Below are positions 17,171 through 25,759 of a stretch of 64,000 nucleotides of DNA, one piece after another. Position 1 is the stretch's first letter, and every line of letters starts with the position of its first letter. Position numbers and translations under genes: made by a program. The notes below the pieces were generated by a model that searched no databases, was not told the origin of the DNA, and saw only the letters and a list, made by a program, of their open reading frames with translations. The DNA is from Clostridium_AQ sp900552125 (lineage in GTDB: Bacteria; Bacillota_I; Bacilli_A; Erysipelotrichales; Erysipelotrichaceae): the NCBI GenBank assembly GCA_037892765.1, contig JBBKBW010000008.1, one strand, 5' to 3'.

Positions 17171-17395
17171 AGATAAAACCTGCGATAAGGATAAGTACTT
17201 GTATAATGCTGGAACTAAAGCGATTTCTGGTTGGTGGAAGCAGAACCGAGGTCTGCAAGGAATGCACCTTTGAGGGATTTTTCGATATTGTAGAAAAATA
17301 CGTAGTTCGGCGTTAACGTTATAAGTGGAAAAGCATTTTTTCAAATAGAGAGGGCACGCGATAAGCGTCTCTATCGTAGAGTGCTTTTTTTATTT
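17171..17395 (+). promoter_or_regulatory. T-box leader, cysteine-specific (specifier UGC)
   Basis: Stem I features are clear: the 5' GGATAAGTAC segment, the distal loop GGTTGGTGGAAGC, and the specifier loop GGAA-TGC-ACC with Cys codon UGC at 17263-17265, followed by TTTGAG. The antiterminator is formed by TAGAGA (17346-17351) and TCTCTA (17368-17373), and the competing terminator (17364-17392) ends in a T run. The conserved T-box sequence is degenerate: AGAGAGGGCACGCG in place of AGAGTGGAACCGCG. Uncharged tRNA-Cys should promote read-through into cysS, which matches the specifier. Confidence 0.85.
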
Positions 17396-17417
17396 AGAAA
17401 AGAAGAGGAGAATTGAT

Positions 17418-18755
17418 ATGAAATTATTCAACAGCATGAAACAGCAGATTGAAGACTTTAAGCCATTACATGAAAATGAAGTACATATGTATGTTTGCGG
17501 ACCAACTGTATATAACTATCCGCACATTGGGAATGCCCGGCCAATCGTTGTATTTGATACTCTGAAGAAAACCTTTCAGGCAATCGGATACAACGTTAAA
17601 ATGGTATCAAATTATACTGATGTTGATGATAAAATTATTAAAGTCGCAAAAGAGTGCGGAGTAAGTGAAGCAGAGATTACAGATAAATTTATTAAAGCAT
17701 ATAACGAAGATCGTCTTGCTTTGCATGCCTTAATGCCTGATGCAGCTCCTAGAGTTACAGAAACTATGGACGCAATCATTGCATTTATTAAACTTTTAGT
17801 AGATAAGGGACATGCTTATGAAGTAGATGGCGATGTATATTTTCGTGTAAATAGTGTAGAAAATTATGGAAATTTATCAAATCAGCAGATTGATGATTTG
17901 ATGGTAGGTGCAAGAATAGATGAAAACAGTAAAAAAGAAAATCCTTTGGACTTTACTTTATGGAAGAAAACAGAAGAAGGTATTAAATGGGATTCACCAT
18001 GGTCAATAGGACGTCCTGGCTGGCATACAGAATGCGTTGTCATGATCAATAAAGAATTTTCAGGTGAACATCTAATTGATATTCATGGCGGAGGAATGGA
18101 CTTAAAATTTCCTCATCATGAAAATGAAATTGCTCAGTCAAAAGCAGCTTATGGTACACCAATCGCAAATTACTGGATTCATAACGGTATGGTTAATATA
18201 GATGGAGAAAAGATGTCTAAAAGCTTAGGAAATGTTATCTGGGCAAAGGATATGATCGCTAAAATTGGTGGTAATACATTACGTTGGGTAATGTTATCTG
18301 CACATTATCGTGCACCATTAAATATTAATGAAGAAGCTATTGAAACTGCGAAAAAGGAACTAAATCGTGTATCTACTGCAATGAAACAGGCATATGTAAA
18401 ATTAGCCTTAGAAGATGTAGAAATTACGGATACATTTGATGAAGGTGCATGGAAACCATTTATTGAGGCAATGCAGGATGATCTAAATACCCCTAATGCC
18501 TTTGCGGCAGTATTTGAAACAGTGAAGTCATTAAATCAGATGCTGCGTCAAAGAGAAGCTGATTTACAGAAAGTAGCTGAATTAACGGTAACATTAGAAA
18601 AAATGATGTATGTTCTTGGTATTGATATTCCTCGTTTACAGATGAGCGAAGAAGATAAAGAACTGCATCGTTTGTGGAAAGCTGCAGTCAAAGAAAAAGA
18701 CTTTGAGACAGCTGATCAGTATCGTGCTCAATTGATAGAAAAAGGGATTCTATAA
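17418..18755 (+). CDS. cysS: Cysteinyl-tRNA synthetase
   Basis: A class Ia aminoacyl-tRNA synthetase of 445 residues that charges tRNA-Cys. It has the HIGH-type motif in YVCGPTVYNYPHIGNAR, the zinc-binding Cys/His set (CGPTVY, GWHTECVVM, FPHHENEIAQS) and the KMSKS loop in GEKMSKSLGN. It is slightly shorter than typical enzymes at the C-terminus. It is preceded by AAGAGGAG and a Cys T-box, and its last base is the first base of the next gene, so the operon is translationally coupled. Confidence 0.97.
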   Translation: MKLFNSMKQQIEDFKPLHENEVHMYVCGPTVYNYPHIGNARPIVVFDTLKKTFQAIGYNVKMVSNYTDVDDKIIKVAKECGVSEAEITDKFIKAYNEDRLALHALMPDAAPRVTETMDAIIAFIKLLVDKGHAYEVDGDVYFRVNSVENYGNLSNQQIDDLMVGARIDENSKKENPLDFTLWKKTEEGIKWDSPWSIGRPGWHTECVVMINKEFSGEHLIDIHGGGMDLKFPHHENEIAQSKAAYGTPIANYWIHNGMVNIDGEKMSKSLGNVIWAKDMIAKIGGNTLRWVMLSAHYRAPLNINEEAIETAKKELNRVSTAMKQAYVKLALEDVEITDTFDEGAWKPFIEAMQDDLNTPNAFAAVFETVKSLNQMLRQREADLQKVAELTVTLEKMMYVLGIDIPRLQMSEEDKELHRLWKAAVKEKDFETADQYRAQLIEKGIL

Positions 18756-19141
18756 TGGATATTAAGGAATTTAATGGAACATCTCTAGCTTATATGGGAG
18801 ATGCTATCATGTCTTTGATGGTAAGAGAAAAGCTATTGAAGGAAGGCTGGCAGAAGCCCAAAGTATTGCAGAAGAAAAGTGAAGGATGGGTTAGCGCAAA
18901 AGCACAGGCGTATTTTTTAACACAATTGAAAGAACGCAGTTTCTTTACAGAAGAAGAGAAAGCAATTATTCTTCGTGGCAGAAATACGCATACTGCCAGT
19001 AAGGCGAAAAATGCTGATGTATTGACATATCGAATGTCTACAGGGTTAGAAGCATTATTTGGCTGGCTATATCTTACACACCAGCATGAAAGATTACAGA
19101 ACCTATGGGAAGAAATCCAAAAGATAGGAGAGTATAAATAA
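18755..19141 (+). CDS. mrnC: Mini-ribonuclease III
   Basis: A 128-residue RNase III catalytic domain without a double-stranded RNA-binding domain. The family motif is AYMGDAIMSLMVREKLL, containing the catalytic acidic residue, with RGRNTHTASK and TGLEALFGWLYL. MrnC matures 23S rRNA ends in Firmicutes. It overlaps cysS by one base and the methyltransferase gene by one base, the classical cysS-mrnC-rlmB arrangement. Confidence 0.95.
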   Translation: MDIKEFNGTSLAYMGDAIMSLMVREKLLKEGWQKPKVLQKKSEGWVSAKAQAYFLTQLKERSFFTEEEKAIILRGRNTHTASKAKNADVLTYRMSTGLEALFGWLYLTHQHERLQNLWEEIQKIGEYK

Positions 19142-19860
19142 TGCAGTACGTATACGGAAAAAATGTAATTAAGCAGCTATTAAAGGATAATAAAACTATC
19201 CACGAAATCATTTTACAGGAAGGTGTTCGAGATCACGTCTTAGAATCAGAGATAAGAAGAAAACAAATTCCTGTAAAAATTATGGGTAAGAAGAAAATGG
19301 ATCAGATGCTGCAAGGAAATCATCAGGGAATAGCAGCGGCTATTGACGACTATAAGACTTGGGATATAGAAGAGTTATTACTAAGTATACCTAGAGGTAA
19401 ACAGCCTTTGTTGGTGATGTTAGATGGTTTAGAAGATCCGCATAATCTTGGAGCCATATTACGTACCTGTGATTGTGCTGGAGTTGATGGAGTTATCATT
19501 GGGAAACATCGCAATGTTCGTTTAACACCAACGGTTGCCAAGGTAAGTACCGGAGCTATTGATACAGTTAAGGTAAGTATGGTTACTAATCTGGCACAAA
19601 CAATTAAATATTTAAAGAAACAAGGCTATTGGGTAGTAGGTACAGCTTTTGAAAATTCAAGAGATTATCGTGAAGGACAATATGATGTACCGTTAGTGCT
19701 TGTGATTGGAAGTGAGGGATTTGGGATCAGTAATCTAGTACAAAAAAATTGTGATTACTGTGTTCGTCTTCCAATGGAAGGAAGCGTTACTTCCTTAAAT
19801 GCATCCGTTGCGGCAGGCATTTTATTATATCAGATTCATGCACAGCGCCATCCACTGTAA
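19141..19860 (+). CDS. rlmB: 23S rRNA 2'-O-ribose methyltransferase, TrmH/RlmB family
   Basis: The 239-residue SpoU-class enzyme has an N-terminal L30e-like substrate-binding domain (GKNVIKQLLKDNKTIHEIILQEG) and a C-terminal trefoil-knot SAM-binding domain. The three SpoU motifs are LDGLEDPHNLGAILRTCDCAGV, LVIGSEGFGIS and RLPMEGSVTSLNASVAAGILLY. It methylates 23S rRNA at a conserved guanosine. It overlaps mrnC by one base. Confidence 0.94.
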   Translation: MQYVYGKNVIKQLLKDNKTIHEIILQEGVRDHVLESEIRRKQIPVKIMGKKKMDQMLQGNHQGIAAAIDDYKTWDIEELLLSIPRGKQPLLVMLDGLEDPHNLGAILRTCDCAGVDGVIIGKHRNVRLTPTVAKVSTGAIDTVKVSMVTNLAQTIKYLKKQGYWVVGTAFENSRDYREGQYDVPLVLVIGSEGFGISNLVQKNCDYCVRLPMEGSVTSLNASVAAGILLYQIHAQRHPL

Positions 19861-19887
19861 TTCTGCTTCCCTATTGGGGAGTATACA

Positions 19888-20469
19888 ATGGAGACAAAAT
19901 ATAATGATTATGAATTACTTTATTTAATTCGACAAAAGAATGAGATAGCACTTGCAATTCTAATGCGTAAATATGAAAGAATCGCAAACTATCTTATTCA
20001 AAAATATGTAGGAGAAGATTTGAGCTTATTAATTAAGGAAGACTATCTTCAAAATGGAAGGCTCAAACTTTTACAGGCAGTTGAAGATTATCGAGAAGAC
20101 AGCAACTCATCGTTTTATCATTTTTACTGTGAGATTTATCATAATCTTTTGATTGATTGTTATCGTAAAAGTAAGCGTAAGTATTATGCAGTTTCTTTAG
20201 ATGAACCTTTATATGGAAGTGACAGTAATTTTTGTTTATTGGATATTATGGAAAGTCCAGTAGATTATATAAGTGTTTCTTCGGAATCGCTGGAACGCAT
20301 CCAAAAAAGAAAAGCTGAGTTAAATCCAATTGAAAAGAAAATTGTAGATTTAAGAGCTTTGGGCTATACATACCAGCAGATAGCTGGTTTATTGGAGATC
20401 AATGTAAAGAAAGTAGATAATACGTTGCAGAAAATACGAAGTGATAAGCAGAAAAGCAAATTAAATTGA
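19888..20469 (+). CDS. SigH-like RNA polymerase sigma factor
   Basis: A 193-residue sigma-70 family protein with region 2 at about residues 20-90 (LYLIRQKNEIALAILMRKYE, and the -10-binding EDYREDSNSSFYHFYCEIYHNLL) and region 4 at about residues 140-190 (LNPIEKKIVDLRALGYTYQQIAGLLEI). Its position between rlmB and rpmG-secE-nusG is that of sporulation sigma factor SigH in Bacilli and Clostridia, but sequence similarity is loose and the linker is short. The usual yacP gene between rlmB and sigH is missing. Probable role: stationary-phase or competence/sporulation-type transcription. Confidence 0.8.
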   Translation: METKYNDYELLYLIRQKNEIALAILMRKYERIANYLIQKYVGEDLSLLIKEDYLQNGRLKLLQAVEDYREDSNSSFYHFYCEIYHNLLIDCYRKSKRKYYAVSLDEPLYGSDSNFCLLDIMESPVDYISVSSESLERIQKRKAELNPIEKKIVDLRALGYTYQQIAGLLEINVKKVDNTLQKIRSDKQKSKLN

Positions 20470-20521
20470 CGAAATCCATAGTTTATGATAAAGTTAATAG
20501 GCAAAGAAAGAGGTGTTTTTG

Positions 20522-20671
20522 ATGAGTGATAAAGTTATATTAACCTGCACCGAATGTCTTTCTCGAAACTATACAACTACAAAAAATAAAAAAACACATA
20601 ATGAGCGTATAGAATTAATGAAATTCTGCAAGAAATGCGGAAAGCATACGCTTCACAAGGAAACAAAATAA
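20522..20671 (+). CDS. rpmG: 50S ribosomal protein L33
   Basis: The 49-residue ribosomal protein begins MSDKVILTCTECLSRNY and carries two CxxC pairs (Cys9/Cys12 and Cys36/Cys39) for zinc, so it is the zinc-containing form. It has a good AAGAGGTG ribosome binding site. It lies directly before secE, the conserved rpmG-secE-nusG order. Confidence 0.95.
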   Translation: MSDKVILTCTECLSRNYTTTKNKKTHNERIELMKFCKKCGKHTLHKETK

Positions 20672-20684
20672 GGAGGGATTTTTT

Positions 20685-20861
20685 ATGAAATGGTTCAGTA
20701 TCAACGGTATTTTAACTGAAATAAAAAGAATCCGCTGGCCAAAGGGGAAGGACCTTGGCAGAGATAGTGTTACAGTATTTGTGTTTGTGGCATTTTTGGC
20801 CTTATTTTTCTTCCTGTGTCAGGTTGTGTCATCCGGTTTCTTGAAGTTAATTGGAATGTAG
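20685..20861 (+). CDS. secE: Preprotein translocase subunit SecE
   Basis: A 58-residue single-span membrane protein. The amphipathic cytoplasmic helix with EIKRIRWPKGKDL is the SecE signature and precedes one hydrophobic segment (TVFVFVAFLALFFFLCQVV). It stabilises SecY in the translocon. AAGGAGGG lies 7 bases before the ATG. The gene ends 10 bases before nusG. Confidence 0.95.
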   Translation: MKWFSINGILTEIKRIRWPKGKDLGRDSVTVFVFVAFLALFFFLCQVVSSGFLKLIGM

Positions 20862-20871
20862 GAGGAAAAAC

Positions 20872-21423
20872 ATGGCTGAGGAAAATAAAAAACAATGGTA
20901 TGTGGTTAATACCTATGCCGGACATGAAAATCGTGTAAAAGAAAATCTTTTGCGTCGTATTGAATCCATGGGATTACAGGATTATCTATTTCAGGTAATT
21001 GTTGCAGAAGAAAAAGAAATTGAATATAAGAACGGTAAAGAAGTTGAAAAAACTACTAATTTATTTAGCGGATACTTATTCGTAGAAATGATCATGACTG
21101 ATGAAGCATGGTATATCGTTCGTAATACTCCAGGGGTAACTGGATTTATCGGGTCCAGTGGTGGAGGTGCAAAACCTTTCCCTGTTGCGGAAGAAGAAAT
21201 GGACAACATTTTACGTCGTTTAGGCATGAGCAATCGTAATGTACAGATTGACTTTAAAGTTGGGGATCGTGTACGTATCTTAAGTGGTGCTTTTGCGAAT
21301 GTAGAAGGAACAGTAGAAGAATTACATGACGATTCACAGATTGCGGTCGTATTAACAATTCTATTTGGACGTGAAACACCAACTGAAGTAAGCTATAGTG
21401 AGCTTGAAAAAGTTGAAATGTAA
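20872..21423 (+). CDS. nusG: Transcription termination/antitermination protein NusG
   Basis: This 183-residue factor has the NGN domain (KKQWYVVNTYAGHENRVKENLLRR to about residue 120) and a C-terminal KOW domain (VGDRVRILSGAFANVEGTVEEL). It binds RNA polymerase and modulates pausing and termination. The start follows TAGGAGGAAAAAC. Unlike many Firmicutes, the next gene is not rplK; a terminator follows at once. Confidence 0.96.
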   Translation: MAEENKKQWYVVNTYAGHENRVKENLLRRIESMGLQDYLFQVIVAEEKEIEYKNGKEVEKTTNLFSGYLFVEMIMTDEAWYIVRNTPGVTGFIGSSGGGAKPFPVAEEEMDNILRRLGMSNRNVQIDFKVGDRVRILSGAFANVEGTVEELHDDSQIAVVLTILFGRETPTEVSYSELEKVEM

Positions 21424-21458
21424 GGGTCTTATCATATGATGAGATTCTTTTTTTTGTT
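21424..21458 (+). terminator. Terminator after nusG
   Basis: TCTTATCAT and ATGATGAGA form a stem followed by TTC and a run of eight T. Confidence 0.8.
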
Positions 21459-21521
21459 TTCACAAGAATGTGACAAACTTCTTCATGAATCTTTTTTATA
21501 CTATTAGTAGGAAGTGAAATC

Positions 21522-21713
21522 ATGAGAAGAAGAATAGGATTTATTTTTGCGTTAAGCGGGATTATATTGTTGTGTGAACCAACGATAGATCAGCATCAGA
21601 TTATGGAATCAATGAATTCTATCACAATGAAATATTGGCCTGCTATTCTTGTCTTTGTTGGACTTTTGCTGGTAAATCCAAAGAAGAAAAGGAATAAAGG
21701 AAAAAGCCGTTGA
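21522..21713 (+). CDS. Small two-helix membrane protein, hypothetical
   Basis: The 63-residue protein has two hydrophobic segments (about residues 5-18 and 40-53) and a very basic C-terminus. AGGAAGTG precedes the ATG. No family is assigned. It is close to the following HAD gene, but a separate promoter lies between them. Confidence 0.5.
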   Translation: MRRRIGFIFALSGIILLCEPTIDQHQIMESMNSITMKYWPAILVFVGLLLVNPKKKRNKGKSR

Positions 21714-21719
21714 CAATAC

Positions 21720-21747
21720 TTGACAAATAATCAGCTTTCTATATCAT
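21720..21747 (+). promoter_or_regulatory. Promoter of the HAD-IIA phosphatase gene
   Basis: TTGACA and TATCAT are separated by 16 bases. A second TTGACA occurs 10 bases upstream (21710-21715), so the -35 hexamer is duplicated in tandem. Confidence 0.55.
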
Positions 21748-21771
21748 AAAAGAGTAGAAAGCAGGTGTAGT

Positions 21772-22536
21772 ATGAAAAAAACCTATTTGATAGATTTAGA
21801 TGGTACAATGTATCGTGGAACAGAAATCATTGATGGTGCTAAGGATTTTATTGATTTTTTAATTAAAAATGATCAGCGTTTTGTTTTTCTTACTAATAAC
21901 GCTAAAAGAACAAAACGTCAAAATGTTGAGCATATGGAAAAAATGGGATTTACTGGAATTAAGGAAGAACATTTTTTTACTTCCAGTATGGCAGCTGCAA
22001 GATATGCTGCAAATAACTATGGAGGCAGAAATGCTTGGTATATAGGACAAGATGGTTTGAAAGAGGCTTTAATGGATTCAGGTTTTCAGATAACAGAAGA
22101 AAATGTCGATTTCGTATTTGTCGGCTTGGATAGTACAGGTACATATGAAAAATATTCAAAAGCTCTTCACTTTTTATTGCAGGGAGCAAAACTGATTGGA
22201 ACAAACAATGATCGTCTGCTTGCTCAGCCTGGTGGATTTGCGATTGGGAATGGTTCTGTAGTTGCGATGTTTGAGTATGCGACAGGGCAGGAATCACCTA
22301 AAATTGGGAAACCTTATGCCCCTATTTTGGAAGAGGCTTTAAAATATTTTGGGCTAACAAAAGAGGAAGCAGTTGTACTAGGAGATAATCTAGAAACCGA
22401 TATTCTATTAGGTGTAGAAAATGGTGTAAAGACCATTATGGTAACAAGCGGCGTACATCAAAGAGATGATATTGAACGTCTACATATACATCCAACTAGA
22501 GTAATTGACAACTTAAGAGAGTTAATTGAAGAATGA
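21772..22536 (+). CDS. HAD-IIA family sugar-phosphatase (NagD/AraL type)
   Basis: A 254-residue HAD phosphatase of subclass IIA. Motif I is DLDGTMYRG, motif II is in FLTNNAKRT, the Lys of motif III is in GKPYAPI, and motif IV is VVLGDNLETDILLG. NagD/AraL-like enzymes hydrolyse sugar phosphates or nitrophenyl phosphate and often prevent build-up of phosphorylated intermediates. The ribosome binding site is GCAGGTG. It sits between nusG and enolase with its own promoter. Confidence 0.9.
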   Translation: MKKTYLIDLDGTMYRGTEIIDGAKDFIDFLIKNDQRFVFLTNNAKRTKRQNVEHMEKMGFTGIKEEHFFTSSMAAARYAANNYGGRNAWYIGQDGLKEALMDSGFQITEENVDFVFVGLDSTGTYEKYSKALHFLLQGAKLIGTNNDRLLAQPGGFAIGNGSVVAMFEYATGQESPKIGKPYAPILEEALKYFGLTKEEAVVLGDNLETDILLGVENGVKTIMVTSGVHQRDDIERLHIHPTRVIDNLRELIEE

Positions 22537-22570
22537 ATTATGTGAAAATATGTTAGTATGAGCAAACATC

Positions 22571-22599
22571 TTTTGGGGATAAAATGTTTGTGATATACT
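22571..22599 (+). promoter_or_regulatory. Extended -10 promoter of enolase
   Basis: TGATATACT is an extended -10 element. A weak -35 (TTTTGG) lies 17 bases upstream. Confidence 0.5.
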
Positions 22600-22634
22600 G
22601 AGAATGTAAAAGCTTAGTAAAGGAGGACATAGCT

Positions 22635-23933
22635 ATGTCATTAATTACAAATGTACATGCCAGAGAAATTCTGGATTCAAGAGGGAACCCTACTATCGAA
22701 GTAGAAGTAGAAACAGCAAGCGGTTTTGTTGGCCGTGCAATGGTACCAAGTGGAGCATCCACTGGTGAAAGAGAAGCTTTAGAACTTCGTGATGGGGATA
22801 AGAGCCGTTATGGTGGAAAAGGTGTTCTACAGGCTGTTGAAAATGTAAACAATATCCTAATCGATGTTGTGCTTGGAATGGATGTTACTAATCAGGCTGC
22901 AATCGATAAAGCATTGATCGAAGCTGATGGAACAAAAGATAAATCAAAATATGGAGCAAATGCTATTTTAGGTATTTCTCTAGCGGTAGCACATGCAGCT
23001 GCTGAATACTATGGTTTACCATTGTATCGTTACTTAGGCGGAATTAACGCTAAAACATTACCAGTTCCTATGATGAATGTATTGAATGGTGGAAGCCATG
23101 CAGATTCTTCTGTAGATTTCCAGGAATTCATGATTATGCCTGTAGGGGCTAAAAATATTCGTGAAGCAATCCGTATGGGTGCTGAAACATTCCATGCATT
23201 GAAAAAAGTATTGAAAGATAAAGGACAGGTTACTGCTGTTGGTGATGAAGGTGGATTTGCGCCAAACCTAGAAGATAACGAAGCTCCTTTAAAATGCATC
23301 ATGGAAGCTATCGAAGCTGCTGGATACAAAGCAGGAGAAGAAATCTGTATCGCTATGGACGTTGCAGCTAGTGAATTCTACAATACTGAAACTGGTATGT
23401 ATGAATTGAAAAAATCAGGACAAGGTACTAAAACAACTGATGAAATGATTGCTTGGTATGATGAATTAGTTGAAAAATATCCAATCATCTCTATCGAAGA
23501 TGGTCTTGGTGAACGTGACTGGGACGGATGGAAAAAACTTACTGAACACTTAGGTAAGAAAATCCAGTTAGTTGGGGATGACCTATTCGTTACAAATCCA
23601 GCTATCCTTCAGGAAGGTATCGAAAAAGATACAGCAAACTCTATCTTAATTAAAGTTAACCAGATTGGTACTTTAACTGAAACTTTTGATGCTATGGAAT
23701 TAGCTAAGAAACATGGATATACTGCAGTAGTATCTCACCGTAGTGGAGAAACTGAAGATACAACAATCGCTGATATCGCAGTTGCATTCAATGCTGGTCA
23801 GATCAAAACTGGTTCTATGTCAAGAACAGATCGTATCGCAAAATACAATCAGTTAATTCGTATCGAAGAAGAACTAGGTGAAGTAGCAGAATTCCCAGGA
23901 AAATCTGCATTCTACAATATCTATAAACACTAA
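22635..23933 (+). CDS. eno: Enolase (phosphopyruvate hydratase)
   Basis: A 432-residue glycolytic enzyme converting 2-phosphoglycerate to phosphoenolpyruvate, needing two Mg ions. Characteristic segments are AREILDSRGNPTIEVEV at the N-terminus, SGASTGEREALELRD, the catalytic region VGDEGGFAPNL, SIEDGLGERDWDGW, LVGDDLFVTN, the catalytic Lys in ILIKVNQIGTLTE and the signature VVSHRSGETEDTTIADIAVAF. AAAGGAGGAC precedes the start. Codon bias is strong, as for gap. Confidence 0.97.
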   Translation: MSLITNVHAREILDSRGNPTIEVEVETASGFVGRAMVPSGASTGEREALELRDGDKSRYGGKGVLQAVENVNNILIDVVLGMDVTNQAAIDKALIEADGTKDKSKYGANAILGISLAVAHAAAEYYGLPLYRYLGGINAKTLPVPMMNVLNGGSHADSSVDFQEFMIMPVGAKNIREAIRMGAETFHALKKVLKDKGQVTAVGDEGGFAPNLEDNEAPLKCIMEAIEAAGYKAGEEICIAMDVAASEFYNTETGMYELKKSGQGTKTTDEMIAWYDELVEKYPIISIEDGLGERDWDGWKKLTEHLGKKIQLVGDDLFVTNPAILQEGIEKDTANSILIKVNQIGTLTETFDAMELAKKHGYTAVVSHRSGETEDTTIADIAVAFNAGQIKTGSMSRTDRIAKYNQLIRIEEELGEVAEFPGKSAFYNIYKH

Positions 23934-23941
23934 GATAATTT

Positions 23942-23978
23942 AGGTATTCATACTATAGGTGTGGATACCTTTTTTTTA
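23942..23978 (+). terminator. Terminator of eno
   Basis: GGTATTCATAC and GTGTGGATACC form a stem with a short loop, followed by eight T. Confidence 0.85.
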
Positions 23979-23998
23979 TCGGTAAAATATAATTAAAA

Positions 23999-24017
23999 AG
24001 ATGCGATATTCGCATCT
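23999..24017 (-). terminator. Terminator of the ABC-2 exporter operon
   Basis: AGATGCGA and TCGCATCT form an eight-pair stem with a three-base loop; the minus strand continues TTTTTAATT. Confidence 0.75.
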
Positions 24018-24021
24018 AAAT

Positions 24022-24741
24022 TTAATATGTCCATCGAAAACTCTTGCTGTGTTGTGATATTTTTCTAAAAATCATATAGCCGGTAAGAAACCACATAATG
24101 CTAATGATAAATAAGAGAAGGTTATCCTGCAAGGTGATTTGCTGCAAATATAAATTCTCAATCATCTTAGTACCAAAAGATAGAGGATTTGTATAATAAA
24201 CAAAATCCGGTAATTTTGTGAATGTGCCAGATAAGAATAGCAGGATATAATTAAGAATCATTTCAAATGAAGCCATCTTTGTATAGATTAGAGTGAATGC
24301 ACCTAAAAGGAAAGAAAGACCTAATATTCCAACACAAGTCATAATACAGATGTATAGAAAATTAATGTCATAGATGGCAGGAAATGGCACAAAGAAAGAC
24401 AATATAATCAACACTAAAAATATTTTAATAAAATTTACTAAAAACCATCCAATGGTTTTACATAGTAATATTTTCATAATAGAATTTGGTTTAACCATTA
24501 AGTTTTGAAGAGTACCTAACTGCTTTTCAGTAGATATCGCAATAGATATTTCACTTAATACATTGCTTGTTAGAAGCCATAATACATAGCCATAAACTTC
24601 AGTGGTGATTTTTTCAGAATTAATAGACTGAAACAAAACGATGAATAAAATGATGTTTGATATAGTGCTAACTATGAAATCAGGATAATAGGTGATTGCT
24701 TCATAAAATACTTTTTTACATTCATACTTTAATACTTTCAT
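24022..24741 (-). CDS. ABC-2 type transporter permease
   Basis: This 239-residue membrane protein has about six helices and the layout of ABC-2 exporters: an N-terminal cytoplasmic helix (MKVLKYECKKVFYEAI), SIAISTEKQLGTLQNLMVKPNSI in the coupling loop, and paired C-terminal helices. It overlaps the ATPase gene by 20 bases. Substrates of this class include drugs, peptides and lipids; none can be assigned. Confidence 0.85.
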   Translation of the reverse strand: MKVLKYECKKVFYEAITYYPDFIVSTISNIILFIVLFQSINSEKITTEVYGYVLWLLTSNVLSEISIAISTEKQLGTLQNLMVKPNSIMKILLCKTIGWFLVNFIKIFLVLIILSFFVPFPAIYDINFLYICIMTCVGILGLSFLLGAFTLIYTKMASFEMILNYILLFLSGTFTKLPDFVYYTNPLSFGTKMIENLYLQQITLQDNLLLFIISIMWFLTGYMIFRKISQHSKSFRWTY

Positions 24742-25579
24742 TTAATTTCTCCATAATTATTTTTTCTAAATTCTGTTCTACTTTTTTTATTTCTATTATA
24801 TCCTTATCTTTGTATTGATCATATATTTCTTTAAACTTACCAGTTACTTCTATAACTTTGATACTATTCTGATCATTATAAGTAACCTGATAAACCTCAT
24901 CCTGATTAGTCATCATTGCTTCACAGGATTCAAATTCTTCAACACATCCATTACGAAGAAGCAGAATTTTACTATACAATTCTTTCACAACCTTCATTTG
25001 GTGAGTGGTAAGAATAATGCTTATTCCTTCATCCTTTACAATTTGCTTTATCGCATCTAGCATTAAATATTTTGTTTGTATATCTAACCCTAATGTTGGT
25101 TCATCTAATAGCAAGAGTTTAGGCTTTCCTAATAAGGCAATCATAATAGCCAGCTTTTGAACCATTCCTCGAGAATAATCTCCAACTTTCTTATGTATAT
25201 CTTTCTTCATGTCAAATATATCAAGGTATCGGTTTAATAAATCTAAATTCTGGTTAATATCAATGTTTGATAAACCTAGAAAATATTCTATGTTCTGATA
25301 ACCTGATAAATAATCATACACATTACTGCTGGATTCTAATACTACACCAATATTTTTAAAATATTCTTTATTAGATATTGTCTGAATATCCTTATCATTA
25401 AATAAAATGAATCCCTTATCTGGATGTACTAATTTTAAAATGCTATTTAAAATAGTCGTTTTTCCAGCTCCATTTTTACCAAGAATTGTGATTATTTCAT
25501 GTTCTTTAATAGAAAAACTTACATCTTTTAGAACTTCTCTTGATTGAAAGGATTTTCTTAAATTATGTACTTCTAACAT
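24722..25579 (-). CDS. ABC transporter ATP-binding protein
   Basis: A 285-residue ATPase with Walker A GKNGAGKTT near residue 34, Q-loop region VVLESSSNVYDYL, signature YSRGMVQKLA (Arg replaces the usual Gly in SGGM), Walker B LLLLDEPTLGLD and the H-loop TTHQM. The last 70 residues are a charged extension (IKVIEVTGKFKEIYDQYKDKD). AAGGGGAG precedes the start. It energises the overlapping ABC-2 permease. Confidence 0.92.
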   Translation of the reverse strand: MLEVHNLRKSFQSREVLKDVSFSIKEHEIITILGKNGAGKTTILNSILKLVHPDKGFILFNDKDIQTISNKEYFKNIGVVLESSSNVYDYLSGYQNIEYFLGLSNIDINQNLDLLNRYLDIFDMKKDIHKKVGDYSRGMVQKLAIMIALLGKPKLLLLDEPTLGLDIQTKYLMLDAIKQIVKDEGISIILTTHQMKVVKELYSKILLLRNGCVEEFESCEAMMTNQDEVYQVTYNDQNSIKVIEVTGKFKEIYDQYKDKDIIEIKKVEQNLEKIIMEKLNESIKV

Positions 25580-25698
25580 GATGATTCTCCCCTTTCGTTT
25601 ATTATACTATTGATAAAGTTTTATGCATAGAATTTAAATATTAAGTGTTGGCAATTTTTACATTTTATAGAAATAAATAGGGAAAAGAGAAAAAATAA

Positions 25699-25727
25699 TT
25701 GTTTTTTATGGTTAGGTTTGTTATAAT
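25699..25727 (+). promoter_or_regulatory. Promoter of secG
   Basis: TTGTTT and TATAAT are separated by 17 bases, about 33 bases before the start codon. Confidence 0.7.
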
Positions 25728-25759
25728 GAAACAGAACGTAAAGAGAAAGGAGGACTATT

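Noticed and set aside
17147..17344. 65-residue open frame on the minus strand before cysS
   Set aside because: It lies entirely in the Cys T-box leader.
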